Source: Thioclava sp. SK-1 (GTDB lineage: Bacteria > Pseudomonadota > Alphaproteobacteria > Rhodobacterales > Rhodobacteraceae). Taken from it: 64,000 nt of DNA. The stretch covers positions 186,001 to 250,000 of the forward strand of contig NZ_MDHA01000044.1 in NCBI RefSeq assembly GCF_001705665.1. The letters run 5' to 3'. Shown piece by piece: positions 9,390 through 18,101 of this stretch; position 1 is the stretch's first letter, and each line of letters opens with the position of its first letter. Made by a program: the position numbers and the translations under genes. Below the pieces are notes generated by a model. The model was not told where the DNA came from. It saw only the letters and a list, made by a program, of their open reading frames with translations, and searched no databases.

Positions 9390-10142
9390 TCAAATCAACG
9401 GGCGGCGCTCTGGCTTGATGTGCTCAATTTCAGCAAAATCGGCCAATTTGGCGGCATCTGGCACATAAAGCGTGCCGCGCCGCCAATCCGCCAACCCCTG
9501 TGCGCGTAGCTTGGCCAGCGTTTTATTGGTATGCACCAAAGACATGCCCAAAGCATCGGCCAGATCCTGCTGCCGCCATGGCATGACGGTGCGGTGGTCT
9601 TTTACTTCGCCCAGCTCATTCATACGGGCGAAAACCTGTAACAGTCCCCATGCAATCCGGGCCTCTGCCGGGCGCTGGCCAACGCTTGTCAGGCTTTCGG
9701 CCATCAGATGTTCTTCGCGTGCGGCCAACCATGTCAGGGCAAAGGCGCGGCGGGGCTGTTCTCGCAGCAAATCCCACATCGCGCTGCGATCAAACACACA
9801 TAACCGCATCCGCGTCGAGGCTTCAAACCCATGGCTCAGCTCCCCCATCAATGCGGCTTGCAGGCCCAAGAAATCGCCCGGAAAGGCGAAATTAAGCACT
9901 TGGCGTGCACCATCGGGCAGGGTTTTATATCGCAATCCCATCCCGTCAAATATTGTGAACAATTGCGGGCTTGATGCCCCTTCAAGCAGCACTGTGGTGC
10001 CCGCGTCAACGATCAGCTCTCCGGTTTTGAACTGCTCCATAAAAGCCAATTCGTTATCGCTGAACGGTAGAAAACAATCCATCGCGCGCAAAGGACATTC
10101 CGTACAGGAAATCCGTTGGGCTGGGTGTTCTGAACGGGACAT
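9390..10142 (-). CDS. Crp/Fnr-family transcriptional regulator with N-terminal cysteine cluster
   Basis: This 250-residue protein has a cyclic-nucleotide-binding-like sensor (about 25-150) and a Crp-type winged helix (about 165-230; MPWRQQDLADALGMSLVHTN is the recognition region). The N-terminal CTECPLRAMDC gives cysteines spaced C-x2-C-x6-C, and another cysteine lies in MRLCVFDR. This resembles FNR, where four cysteines hold an oxygen-sensitive [4Fe-4S] cluster, but E. coli FNR has C-x2-C-x5-C, so cluster binding is not proven. It lies head-to-tail after moaA (80-bp gap) and convergent with rimO. Targets are unknown. Confidence 0.85.
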   Translation of the reverse strand: MSRSEHPAQRISCTECPLRAMDCFLPFSDNELAFMEQFKTGELIVDAGTTVLLEGASSPQLFTIFDGMGLRYKTLPDGARQVLNFAFPGDFLGLQAALMGELSHGFEASTRMRLCVFDRSAMWDLLREQPRRAFALTWLAAREEHLMAESLTSVGQRPAEARIAWGLLQVFARMNELGEVKDHRTVMPWRQQDLADALGMSLVHTNKTLAKLRAQGLADWRRGTLYVPDAAKLADFAEIEHIKPERRPLI

Positions 10143-10222
10143 AGGTGACGCACTTTCATTATGTCATACGACAATGCGCGACTGGGCCTGCGGTTCCTTA
10201 TCTAATTGACATTTTTGACAGC

Positions 10223-11233
10223 TTAACCGCCGGTATGGCTCATATGTCGGGTCATTTGCCCCGCGATCGACTGGCGTGAATAGTCAAAATCATGGCCCTT
10301 GGGCTTGCGCAGGATTGCGGCGCGGATCGTGTCAATCAAGGGGCCGTCATCATCTGGTGCCATGCGGATGGGCGCGCGCAGATCGGCGTTATCCTCTTGC
10401 CCCAGACACATGAACAGCTCCCCCGTGCAGGTCACGCGTACACGGTTGCAGCTTTCGCAAAAATTATGCGTCAGCGGGGTGATGAAGCCGATCTTTTGCC
10501 CCGTGTCGGTCAGCTTAACATAGCGTGCAGGGCCGCCCGTCCGCTCGGCCAGATCCACCATTGGGTGGCGCGTGGCAATCCGGGCGCGCATGTCGTCCAG
10601 CGCCCAATATTGATCCAGCCTGTCCTCTTCGCCCAGATCCCCCATCGGCATGACCTCGATAAAGGTCAGATCAAAGCCCTCCTCGCCACACCAATGGATC
10701 AGATCGAACAGCTCGTCTTCATTGAACCCTTTTAATGCCACGCTGTTGATCTTGACCCGCAGCCCCGCCGCCTTGGCCGCTTGCAGCCCCTGCATCACCT
10801 GCTCCAGCCGCCCCCAGCGGGTGATCTTGGCAAATTTCTCTGGGTTCAGCGTATCCAGAGACACATTGATCCGGCGCATTCCCAAAGCCGCAAGGTCGGG
10901 CGCAAACCGGGCCAATTGCGACCCGTTGGTGGTCAGTGTCAGCTCCTCCAGCGCACCCGTGTCCAAATGTCTTGAAACGGAGCGGAAAAAAGTCATGATA
11001 TCGCGCCGCACCAGCGGCTCACCGCCTGTAACACGCAGCTTACGCACGCCAAGCCCGATGAAGGCGCTGGCCAGCCTGTCCAGCTCTTCCAGTGTCAAAA
11101 GCTCTTTCTTGGGCAGAAATTGCATATGTTCGGCCATGCAATAGGTGCACCGAAAGTCGCAACGATCCGTCACCGACATCCTAAGATAGGAAATCGGGCG
11201 GGCGAAAGGGTCGATCAAGGGGGCGTGTTCCAT
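10223..11233 (-). CDS. moaA: GTP 3',8-cyclase, molybdenum cofactor biosynthesis
   Basis: A radical-SAM enzyme of the first step of molybdenum cofactor synthesis. The N-terminal cluster motif [13 protein letters not shown] (about residues 25-37) and the C-terminal second cluster [18 protein letters not shown] (about 259-276) are both intact. The protein ends HMSHTGG, giving the GG tail that MoaA needs for activity. At 336 residues it is normal length. No other moa genes are next to it. Confidence 0.96.
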   Translation of the reverse strand: MEHAPLIDPFARPISYLRMSVTDRCDFRCTYCMAEHMQFLPKKELLTLEELDRLASAFIGLGVRKLRVTGGEPLVRRDIMTFFRSVSRHLDTGALEELTLTTNGSQLARFAPDLAALGMRRINVSLDTLNPEKFAKITRWGRLEQVMQGLQAAKAAGLRVKINSVALKGFNEDELFDLIHWCGEEGFDLTFIEVMPMGDLGEEDRLDQYWALDDMRARIATRHPMVDLAERTGGPARYVKLTDTGQKIGFITPLTHNFCESCNRVRVTCTGELFMCLGQEDNADLRAPIRMAPDDDGPLIDTIRAAILRKPKGHDFDYSRQSIAGQMTRHMSHTGG

Positions 11234-11389
11234 CCGCTATAGCTAAGCTGCATGGCCTGCCACGACAAGATGTGACAATGCGCATTGATGCAGGGGGGGC
11301 TTCGCACTAGCTTAACGATCAACCATAGGTGAGCGCATGGGCATGTCGCGATGCGTGTCGGGCTGTATTTAATAAAGGAAGACTATTTT

Positions 11390-11854
11390 ATGCGATATTT
11401 CGTCTGGGGTGCCGGGGTTTTGATACTGGCAGGCTGCACGTCACCATTTGGCAAACCTGCGCAAGACACAGCACCGGTGGCCGCGCCTGCGCCGGTACAA
11501 GCGCCAACTAAGGGCATGCCAAGCGCGGCGGCGGCCAGCGCCGATTCCTATGACACCACCAGTGCCGCAGAACGCGCCGAGGCGGTGAAAAAACCCGCTG
11601 CGGCTCAGGCCCGGCTGGGCACCACAATCGCCAGCCTTGGCGACCCGACGATGCCTGGGTTTTGGCTGAAAACCGGGCTTGTCACCGCGCCTGCCAAAGG
11701 CCGGGTGGAGCTGGCAAACGGAAAATCCGCGCAGGTGGAACTGATCCCGTCAGGCGATGCGTCAACAGCGGGCAGTCAACTGTCACTTCCTGCGCTGCGA
11801 TTGCTGGACGTGTCCTTGACCGACCTTCCCGAATTGACTGTTTACGGATCTTGA
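11390..11854 (+). CDS. Small conserved lipoprotein
   Basis: A 154-residue exported lipoprotein. The signal peptide ends in the lipobox LAGC at about residues 13-16 and is followed by an Ala/Pro-rich linker. A compact C-terminal domain follows, with GTTIASLGDPTMPGFWLKTG and GKSAQVELIPSG. The ATG at 11390 follows GGAAG; the longer frame to 11351 would bury the signal peptide. I recall similar Rhodobacterales proteins annotated as D-galactarate dehydratase, but nothing here looks like that enzyme. Function unknown. Confidence 0.8.
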   Translation: MRYFVWGAGVLILAGCTSPFGKPAQDTAPVAAPAPVQAPTKGMPSAAAASADSYDTTSAAERAEAVKKPAAAQARLGTTIASLGDPTMPGFWLKTGLVTAPAKGRVELANGKSAQVELIPSGDASTAGSQLSLPALRLLDVSLTDLPELTVYGS

Positions 11855-11867
11855 TGGCGCCGGTGAG

Positions 11868-12308
11868 ATGTTAAAAGAGATTGATATACCGCCGCTGTGG
11901 CTGGCCATATCTGCAGCCATTATCTGGTGCCTTGGAACCATAGTGCCGGTAGAGATCTCATTCGGGCGGCCTGTCGGTTGGGTGATCATCCTTCTGGGCG
12001 TGGGATTGCTGGTGGGTGCGATGGCGCAAATGGCCGCACAGCGCACTAGCTTCATCCCGCGCCGCAACCCTACCGCTTTGGTCACGGGCGGTTTGTTTGC
12101 GCTATCACGCAATCCGATTTACCTGGGCGATGCACTGATCTTGACCGGGCTCTGCCTGATTTGGGATGCGCCGCATGGGCTGCTTTTGGTGCCCATCTTT
12201 ATCTGGTTGATAACACAGCGCTATATCCTGGCCGAGGAAGCACAGATTCGACAAGCATTCGGTTCTGAATTTGACAGCTACTGCACCCAAACGCGGCGTT
12301 GGCTGTAG
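11868..12308 (+). CDS. Isoprenylcysteine carboxyl methyltransferase-like membrane protein
   Basis: A 146-residue membrane protein with about four hydrophobic segments and the ICMT/PEMT-type C-terminal half: ALSRNPIYLGDALILTG, then RYILAEEAQIRQAFGSEFDSY. These families methylate isoprenylcysteines or phospholipids with SAM; the bacterial members are mostly uncharacterised. It starts 13 bp after the lipoprotein gene and is probably cotranscribed with it. Confidence 0.8.
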   Translation: MLKEIDIPPLWLAISAAIIWCLGTIVPVEISFGRPVGWVIILLGVGLLVGAMAQMAAQRTSFIPRRNPTALVTGGLFALSRNPIYLGDALILTGLCLIWDAPHGLLLVPIFIWLITQRYILAEEAQIRQAFGSEFDSYCTQTRRWL

Positions 12309-12386
12309 CGCGAACCCGTTATTTCCTTGGCTATTCCTTAGGACTTTTGTCCGAGATCGACAAAAGCGTTTGCCCCCGCGGCACAA

Positions 12387-12476
12387 ATTTGCATTCTGTT
12401 CAAAGCGATGAAACAGAATGAAAAATTAACGGCATACATTTGCATACTGTGATGTGCCGTTTATGCGCTTTGCAAA
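12387..12476. promoter_or_regulatory. Palindromic and TTTGCA-rich operator region upstream of pntA
   Basis: CATTCTGTT (12392-12400) is perfectly inverted as AACAGAATG (12412-12420) with an 11-bp spacer. ATTTGCATTCTGT (12387-12399) is repeated with one mismatch as ATTTGCATACTGT (12438-12450), and a perfect TTTGCAAA lies at 12469-12476. The cluster is in the 299-bp pntA leader, 130-220 bp before the start. It looks like a multi-site operator; the regulator is unknown, and TTTGCAAA resembles the box reported for ScfR/PccR regulators. Confidence 0.5.
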
Positions 12477-12607
12477 TATCAAAGCTTTCCAAGGGTTTCG
12501 ATTATTTGAACGCTTGTGAAACATTATTGCGCGGTGCTAAGGATACACCGCCACATATCGACCCGGAGCCATCTGCGTGCCGGGAACCGTAGAAGGGGGA
12601 CACAGAC

Positions 12608-14197
12608 TTGAAGATTGGCGCACCATCGGAGGTATTCGAGGGCGAGGCGCGCGTTGCTATGACGCCGGACTCGGCGCTTCAGCTGCAAAAGCTGGGCCAT
12701 GAATGCTTTATCCAAACCGGCGCGGGCCAGAAGGCTGGCTTTGCGGACACCGCTTATGAAGCTGCGGGTGTAACAGTGCTCGGCTCTGCCGATGAACTGT
12801 TCTCGGCAGTTGATTTCATTGTCAAAGTTCGCCCTCCAACTATGGATGAAACAGCCAAGCTGACATCCGGGCAGACCTTGATCTCATTCTTTTACCCGGC
12901 CCAAAACGACGCGCTTATGGCGCAGGCGAAGGACACCGGCGCCACCGTTATTGCGATGGATATGGTGCCGCGAATTTCGCGCGCGCAAAAAATGGATGCG
13001 CTGTCATCCATGGCCAATATCGCAGGCTACCGCGCCGTTATGGAGGCTGGCAATAATTTTGGCCGCTTCTTCACCGGTCAGGTAACAGCCGCGGGCAAAG
13101 TGCCACCTGCCAAAGTTCTGGTTGTCGGGGCCGGCGTGGCTGGCTTGGCCGCGATTGGCGCATCGACCTCGTTGGGGGCGATCACCTACGCATTTGACGT
13201 GCGTCCCGAAGTGGCCGAGCAAATCGAGTCCATGGGGGCGGAATTCGTCTATCTGGATTTTGAAGAGGCCCAGACGGATGGCGCGGCAACAGGTGGCTAT
13301 GCGGCCCCCTCCAGCCCGGAATTTCGCGAGGCGCAGCTGAAGAAATTCCGCGAACTTGCGCCTGATGTCGATATCGTCATCACCACGGCCCTGATCCCTG
13401 GACGCGATGCGCCCATCCTTTGGACCAAGGATATGGTCGAATTGATGAAGCGCGGCTCTGTCGTCGTGGATTTGGCAGCAGAACGTGGCGGCAACTGCGA
13501 ATTGACCGTGAAAGATGAGAAGGTGGTTTCGGATAATGGCGTGACCATTATCGGCTATACCGACTTCCCATCGCGGATGGCACAGCAATCGTCTTCGCTG
13601 TATTCCACCAACATTCGTCACATGATGCATGATCTAACGCCGGGCAAAGACGGTGTAATCAATCACAACATGGAAGACGATGTGATCCGTGGCGCCACTG
13701 TTGTGCATGCCAATGAGATCACCTTCCCGCCGCCGCCACCCAAGGTAAAGGCCATCGCGGCCCAAAAACCGAAGGAAAAGGCGAAAGAACTGACGCCAGA
13801 GGAAAAGAAAGCCGCCGAAGTTGCAGCGTTCAAATCCCAAACCAAGACGCAGGTCGGACTGCTGCTTGGCGGCACGGTTTTGCTGCTGCTTGTGGGATCG
13901 GTCGCTCCGGCCTCGTTCATGGCGCATTTCGTGGTCTTTGTGTTGGCCTGTTTTGTGGGGTTCCAGGTGATCTGGAACGTCAGCCACAGCCTGCACACGC
14001 CGTTGATGGCGGTGACCAATGCGGTATCGGGGATCATCATCCTTGGGTCGCTGTTGCAGATTGGTGCAGGCAGTCAGGTAACGGGCGGCTGGTTGGTCGT
14101 TCTGCTTAGCTTCGTGTCGATCCTGATTGCGTCGATCAATATCGTTGGTGGCTTCCTGGTAACACGCCGGATGCTTGCCATGTTCCAAAAGTCGTAA
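12608..14197 (+). CDS. pntA: Proton-translocating NAD(P) transhydrogenase, alpha subunit
   Basis: The alpha subunit of the membrane transhydrogenase that uses the proton gradient to reduce NADP with NADH. It is 529 residues. The N-terminal NAD domain (about 1-370) starts [20 protein letters not shown] and carries [18 protein letters not shown] Lys/Glu-rich linker (about 385-410) leads to about four transmembrane helices. The start is TTG at 12608: AGAAGGGGGA precedes it at good spacing, the next ATG is codon 18, and homologous proteins begin here. pntB follows after 15 bp. Confidence 0.96.
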   Translation: MKIGAPSEVFEGEARVAMTPDSALQLQKLGHECFIQTGAGQKAGFADTAYEAAGVTVLGSADELFSAVDFIVKVRPPTMDETAKLTSGQTLISFFYPAQNDALMAQAKDTGATVIAMDMVPRISRAQKMDALSSMANIAGYRAVMEAGNNFGRFFTGQVTAAGKVPPAKVLVVGAGVAGLAAIGASTSLGAITYAFDVRPEVAEQIESMGAEFVYLDFEEAQTDGAATGGYAAPSSPEFREAQLKKFRELAPDVDIVITTALIPGRDAPILWTKDMVELMKRGSVVVDLAAERGGNCELTVKDEKVVSDNGVTIIGYTDFPSRMAQQSSSLYSTNIRHMMHDLTPGKDGVINHNMEDDVIRGATVVHANEITFPPPPPKVKAIAAQKPKEKAKELTPEEKKAAEVAAFKSQTKTQVGLLLGGTVLLLLVGSVAPASFMAHFVVFVLACFVGFQVIWNVSHSLHTPLMAVTNAVSGIIILGSLLQIGAGSQVTGGWLVVLLSFVSILIASINIVGGFLVTRRMLAMFQKS

Positions 14198-14212
14198 AGG
14201 AGGGCAGGATCT

Positions 14213-15673
14213 ATGGATATTGCACTGATCTCTGCGGCGTATATCGCGTCCGCTATCCTGTTCATCTTATGTCTTGGCGGTCTGTCGGGACAAGAAAGCG
14301 CCAAGCGCGCCGTATGGTATGGCATCGCCGGCATGGCGCTGGCCGTGGTTGCGACGGTGTTTGGTGAAGGCATCGGCTTTTATTGGCTGATCGGTTTGGG
14401 CATCATCGCAGGCTCTGTTCTGGGGTGGTATCTGGCGAAGACGGTCGAAATGACCTCAATGCCGCAATTGGTCGCCGCATTGCACAGCTTTGTCGGTCTG
14501 GCGGCTGTATTCATCGGCATCAACACGCATATCGTTTTGTCATCGGTCATGCCGATCATTGTCGAGCATGCGCAAACGGGTGCGCTGCCCGCCGCCTATG
14601 ACGCGCTTAGCGGGTTCGCCGCAATTGTTGCGCATAAGACCATGGCCGAAGTGGCGATCTTGAAGGTGGAAACCTTCCTGGGCGTGTTCATCGGTGCGGT
14701 CACATTTACCGGTTCGATCATCGCCTTTGGCAAGTTGGCCGGTAAGGTTGATGGCAAAGCCAGCAAGCTACCGGGCGGTCATATGCTGAACGCTTCGGCG
14801 GCAATCGTTTCGTTGATTTTGCTGGTGATGTATATGAATGGCGCAGGCGTGTGGACATTGCTTTTGATGTCGCTGCTGGCGTTCTTTATCGGCTATCACC
14901 TGATCATGGGGATCGGCGGCGCGGATATGCCCGTTGTCGTATCGATGCTCAACTCCTACTCCGGTTGGGCGGCATCGGCCATCGGCTTCAGCCTTGGCAA
15001 TGACTTGCTGATCGTGACCGGTGCGCTGGTTGGGTCTTCTGGGGCGATCTTGTCTTATATCATGTGTAAGGCGATGAACCGTTCCTTTGTTTCGGTGATC
15101 TTGGGCGGCTTTGGCGGCACCACAGGTCCTGCGATGGAAGTTGAGGGCGAACAGATCGCCATTGACGCCGGCGGTGTTGCTGAAGCGTTGAAAGACGCCG
15201 ATAGCGTGGTTATCGTCCCGGGCTATGGCATGGCCGTAGCGCAGGCACAGCAAGCTGTGTCCGAGCTGACGACCCTGCTTCGCAAAGAAGGCAAGAACGT
15301 GCGTTTTGCCATCCACCCTGTTGCGGGCCGCCTGCCCGGCCACATGAACGTTTTGCTGGCCGAAGCGAAAGTGCCCTATGACATCGTGCTGGAGATGGAT
15401 GAGATCAACGACGACTTCCCACAAACGGATGTTGTGATCGTCATCGGCTCGAATGACATTGTGAACCCGGCTGCACAAGATGATCCGAATTCGCCCATCG
15501 CGGGCATGCCGGTTCTGGAAGTGTGGAAGGCGAAACAGGTGTTCGTGTCCAAACGTGGTCAGGGCACTGGCTATTCCGGCATCGAAAACCCGCTGTTCTT
15601 CAAAGAAAACACGCGGATGTATTATGGTGACGCGAAACAGTCGATGGGCGAGCTGCTGACGCTGTTACGCTGA
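14213..15673 (+). CDS. pntB: Proton-translocating NAD(P) transhydrogenase, beta subunit
   Basis: A 486-residue beta subunit with about eight or nine membrane helices in the first 270 residues and the C-terminal NADP-binding domain ([20 protein letters not shown] near 325, [20 protein letters not shown] near 362). AAAGGAGGGCA sits upstream of the ATG. It forms the transhydrogenase with PntA and ends the operon; a strong terminator follows. Confidence 0.97.
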   Translation: MDIALISAAYIASAILFILCLGGLSGQESAKRAVWYGIAGMALAVVATVFGEGIGFYWLIGLGIIAGSVLGWYLAKTVEMTSMPQLVAALHSFVGLAAVFIGINTHIVLSSVMPIIVEHAQTGALPAAYDALSGFAAIVAHKTMAEVAILKVETFLGVFIGAVTFTGSIIAFGKLAGKVDGKASKLPGGHMLNASAAIVSLILLVMYMNGAGVWTLLLMSLLAFFIGYHLIMGIGGADMPVVVSMLNSYSGWAASAIGFSLGNDLLIVTGALVGSSGAILSYIMCKAMNRSFVSVILGGFGGTTGPAMEVEGEQIAIDAGGVAEALKDADSVVIVPGYGMAVAQAQQAVSELTTLLRKEGKNVRFAIHPVAGRLPGHMNVLLAEAKVPYDIVLEMDEINDDFPQTDVVIVIGSNDIVNPAAQDDPNSPIAGMPVLEVWKAKQVFVSKRGQGTGYSGIENPLFFKENTRMYYGDAKQSMGELLTLLR

Positions 15674-15721
15674 GCCCACTCTTTCGGGGCGGCGGATTTC
15701 CTGCCCCGTTGATCCAAAATT

Positions 15722-15760
15722 AAAACCGGCCGTGATCTTCATCATCACGGCCGGTTTTTT
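15722..15760 (+). terminator. Strong intrinsic terminator after pntB
   Basis: A perfect 15-bp stem, AAAACCGGCCGTGAT (15722-15736) with ATCACGGCCGGTTTT (15744-15758), has a 7-nt loop and continues into a T-run to 15760. It closes pntAB about 50 bp after the stop codon. Confidence 0.93.
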
Positions 15761-15902
15761 ATGTTTGGCGGTCAAAACGGCATAGCTCATCGCACCATTA
15801 TCACGGGCCACCGCCATGTCACCCCTGGTGAGTCATTCAAAATAGCGTTTAAAAACATAACTTTAAAACTTTCCTGGAGTGCATTTTATTTTTTACTATA
15901 CA

Positions 15903-15932
15903 ACTTCACAGCAATACGACATATTGTGAAGT
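15903..15932. promoter_or_regulatory. Perfect 8-bp inverted repeat abutting the ribosome site of the sugar operon
   Basis: ACTTCACA (15903-15910) and TGTGAAGT (15925-15932) are perfectly inverted across 14 bp, and AAGGAG starts one base later (15933-15938). The region just upstream is AT-rich, as expected of a promoter. It is a good candidate operator for the operon-encoded RpiR regulator, or an mRNA hairpin affecting initiation of the first gene. Confidence 0.5.
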
Positions 15933-15944
15933 AAGGAGATTCAT

Positions 15945-16940
15945 ATGCTTGGACATCGTTTTGCTACCCGTATCAATTCTTTTGCCTCAGACGCGGCGCG
16001 CTACTGGCCCGATCTGGCGGGCAAGCCGTCGCTGGCGCAGATGATCGCGCGCGCGGCCACCGTAAAGGGGCTGACAGAGCTGGATCTGAACTACCCCGAT
16101 CACGTCACCGATAGCCCCAAAGAAGTGGCAAAGATGGTCGCAGACACTGGTCTTGGCGTGTCCGGACTGGCGATGCGCTATTATTCCAACCCTGCGTTCA
16201 AATTGGGCGCCTTTACCAACCCTGATCGCGCGGTGCGCCGTGAAGCGATTGATATGACCAAGCGCGGCATTGATGCCGCCGGTGAAATGAATGCGCCGAT
16301 GATGACGCTTTGGCTTGGCCAAGACGGATTCGATTATGGTTTTCAGGGGGATTACCGCACCATGTGGGCGGATGAAATCGAAGCCATCGCAGAGGTCGCA
16401 GCCCATGATCCGACCTGCATGATTTCGATTGAATACAAACCAAATGAGCCCCGCGCATTCTCACTCTTGCCAGATGCCGCGACGACATTGATGGCCATTG
16501 ATGAGGTGGGCGCGGACAATCTGGGTGTGACGATCGACTTCGCGCATTCGCTGTATGCCAATGAACAACCCGCCCTGTCAGCATCGCATATCATGCGCCG
16601 ATCCAAATTATTTGGAATGCACTTGAACGACGGCTATGCAAAGCGCGATGACGGGCTGATGGTGGGCGCCGTGCATGTGCAAGCCACGCTGGAACTGCTG
16701 CTGGCGGTCAAACGTGGTGGATATGACGGGGCGATTTATTTCGACACATTTCCAGATGCGTCCGGGCTTGATCCTGTGGCCGAATGCAGCGCCAATATCC
16801 GCACCGTACGCCGGATGATCGCAGCAGTGGAGCTGATGGACTCAAACAACAAGTTGGGAGATGCCCAAGCCTTACAAGACCCAATTGTCGGACAAGAAAT
16901 TGCGCAACTGGCCCTGCGGGGAGAGCTTTTGGCCAGCTGA
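15945..16940 (+). CDS. Sugar isomerase/epimerase, xylose isomerase-like TIM barrel
   Basis: A 331-residue cytoplasmic protein of the AP-endonuclease-2/xylose-isomerase-like barrel family. Likely metal-ligand stretches are ISIEYKPNEPR (about residue 160), VTIDFAHS (about 193), FGMHLNDG (about 224) and IYFDTFPD (about 264). The family includes ketose 3-epimerases, rhamnose isomerase-like enzymes and inosose dehydratase. The substrate cannot be fixed, but as first gene of a sugar ABC-transporter/kinase operon it probably converts the imported sugar before phosphorylation. AAGGAG precedes the ATG. Confidence 0.82.
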   Translation: MLGHRFATRINSFASDAARYWPDLAGKPSLAQMIARAATVKGLTELDLNYPDHVTDSPKEVAKMVADTGLGVSGLAMRYYSNPAFKLGAFTNPDRAVRREAIDMTKRGIDAAGEMNAPMMTLWLGQDGFDYGFQGDYRTMWADEIEAIAEVAAHDPTCMISIEYKPNEPRAFSLLPDAATTLMAIDEVGADNLGVTIDFAHSLYANEQPALSASHIMRRSKLFGMHLNDGYAKRDDGLMVGAVHVQATLELLLAVKRGGYDGAIYFDTFPDASGLDPVAECSANIRTVRRMIAAVELMDSNNKLGDAQALQDPIVGQEIAQLALRGELLAS

Positions 16941-16981
16941 TACGCCGACATCATACACGTTGAAACGGGGAGGAGACCCAC

Positions 16982-18031
16982 ATGCAACATCTTTTAAACA
17001 CGGCCCTGGCCTCTGGCGCTTTGATCTTCACCATTGGCGCCGCTTGCGCACAGGATCTGACGCCGCTCAATTCAGACAGTGAACCCGACCGCATTGATTG
17101 GTCACAGTTGGATGCTACTTTTGGCGATTTGGCGACACCGGCACAGGGCACAAAGGTTGGCGGTGTGTCGAAAACGCTGACCAACGAATATTGGCGCACG
17201 CTTGGCGAGGGCTATAAAACCTTTGCCGATGCGCAGTCGGTCGGTGTGGTCTATCAGGCGGCCAGCAACGAAGGTGATCAGCTGGGACAATTGTCCATTG
17301 CCGAAACGCTGATTTCGCAAGGGTTTGATGCGCTGCTTTTCTCCCCTCAGACCGATGCGAACCTGATCCCGGCGTTGGAAAAAGCTGCGGCGGCCGGGGT
17401 GCCTGTGGTCAATGTGAATGATGCGGTCATCCCGACAGCCCGCCATTACGTTGGCAATGTGCAAAAGGACAACGGCGTGCGCGTGGCACAGTGGTTCATC
17501 GACAACCACCCACAGGGCGGCAAAGTCGCGGTGATCGAAGGTCAGGCCGGGGTCTATGCTGCAGGGCAACGCACGGCAGGGTTTACCCAGACAATCACAG
17601 AAAATGGTAACTTTGATATCGTGGCCTCTGTGCCTGCGAATTGGTCGCGCGAGCTTGCGTTCAATGCCGCAGCCACCATTTTACAGCAACATCCTGATCT
17701 GATCGGCTTTTATGCCAATAATGACGGGATGGCGCTTGGCGTTGTCGAAGCCGTGAAATCGGCGGGAAAACAACAGCAAACAGCGGTATTTGGCACCGAT
17801 GGGATTTCAGATGCCTATGCCGCGGTGCGTGCGGGTGATTTGACCGGAACCGTCGACAGCTTTCCACTTCTGACAGGTGAGGTGGCGATGGAGGTCGCGT
17901 TGCGCCTTATCGCGGGGCAGGAATTGCCACGCGTGGTGGCCACGCCACAGGCCCTGATCACCAAAGACACCATCGACAGCTATACAACCACCGATATGGA
18001 TGCGCTGCGCGCCGTGCTGACGGCGCAATAA
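16982..18031 (+). CDS. Periplasmic sugar-binding protein (RbsB-like)
   Basis: A 349-residue periplasmic binding protein of the ribose/galactose type (Peripla_BP_4). It has a Sec signal peptide (cleavage near GAACA-QDL, about residue 23), ANVNDAV-like and GLLFSP-like strands (DALLFSPQTDANLIPALEKA, VPVVNVNDAV), then FYANNDGMALGVVEAVKSAG and AVFGTDGISDAYAAVRAG. GGGGAGGAG lies upstream of the ATG. It is the ligand receptor of the following ATPase and permease; the sugar is unknown. Confidence 0.88.
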   Translation: MQHLLNTALASGALIFTIGAACAQDLTPLNSDSEPDRIDWSQLDATFGDLATPAQGTKVGGVSKTLTNEYWRTLGEGYKTFADAQSVGVVYQAASNEGDQLGQLSIAETLISQGFDALLFSPQTDANLIPALEKAAAAGVPVVNVNDAVIPTARHYVGNVQKDNGVRVAQWFIDNHPQGGKVAVIEGQAGVYAAGQRTAGFTQTITENGNFDIVASVPANWSRELAFNAAATILQQHPDLIGFYANNDGMALGVVEAVKSAGKQQQTAVFGTDGISDAYAAVRAGDLTGTVDSFPLLTGEVAMEVALRLIAGQELPRVVATPQALITKDTIDSYTTTDMDALRAVLTAQ

Positions 18032-18101
18032 TCACATCGGCTTTCGGTCTCAGACCCGCGGCACGGCTGCGCTGCGGGTCACGTATTTGCAAGGATGTCC
18101 T

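Noticed and set aside
10206-10220. TTGACA-TTT-TTGACA as a promoter
   Set aside because: Tandem -35-like boxes with no fitting -10, pointing into the end of moaA.
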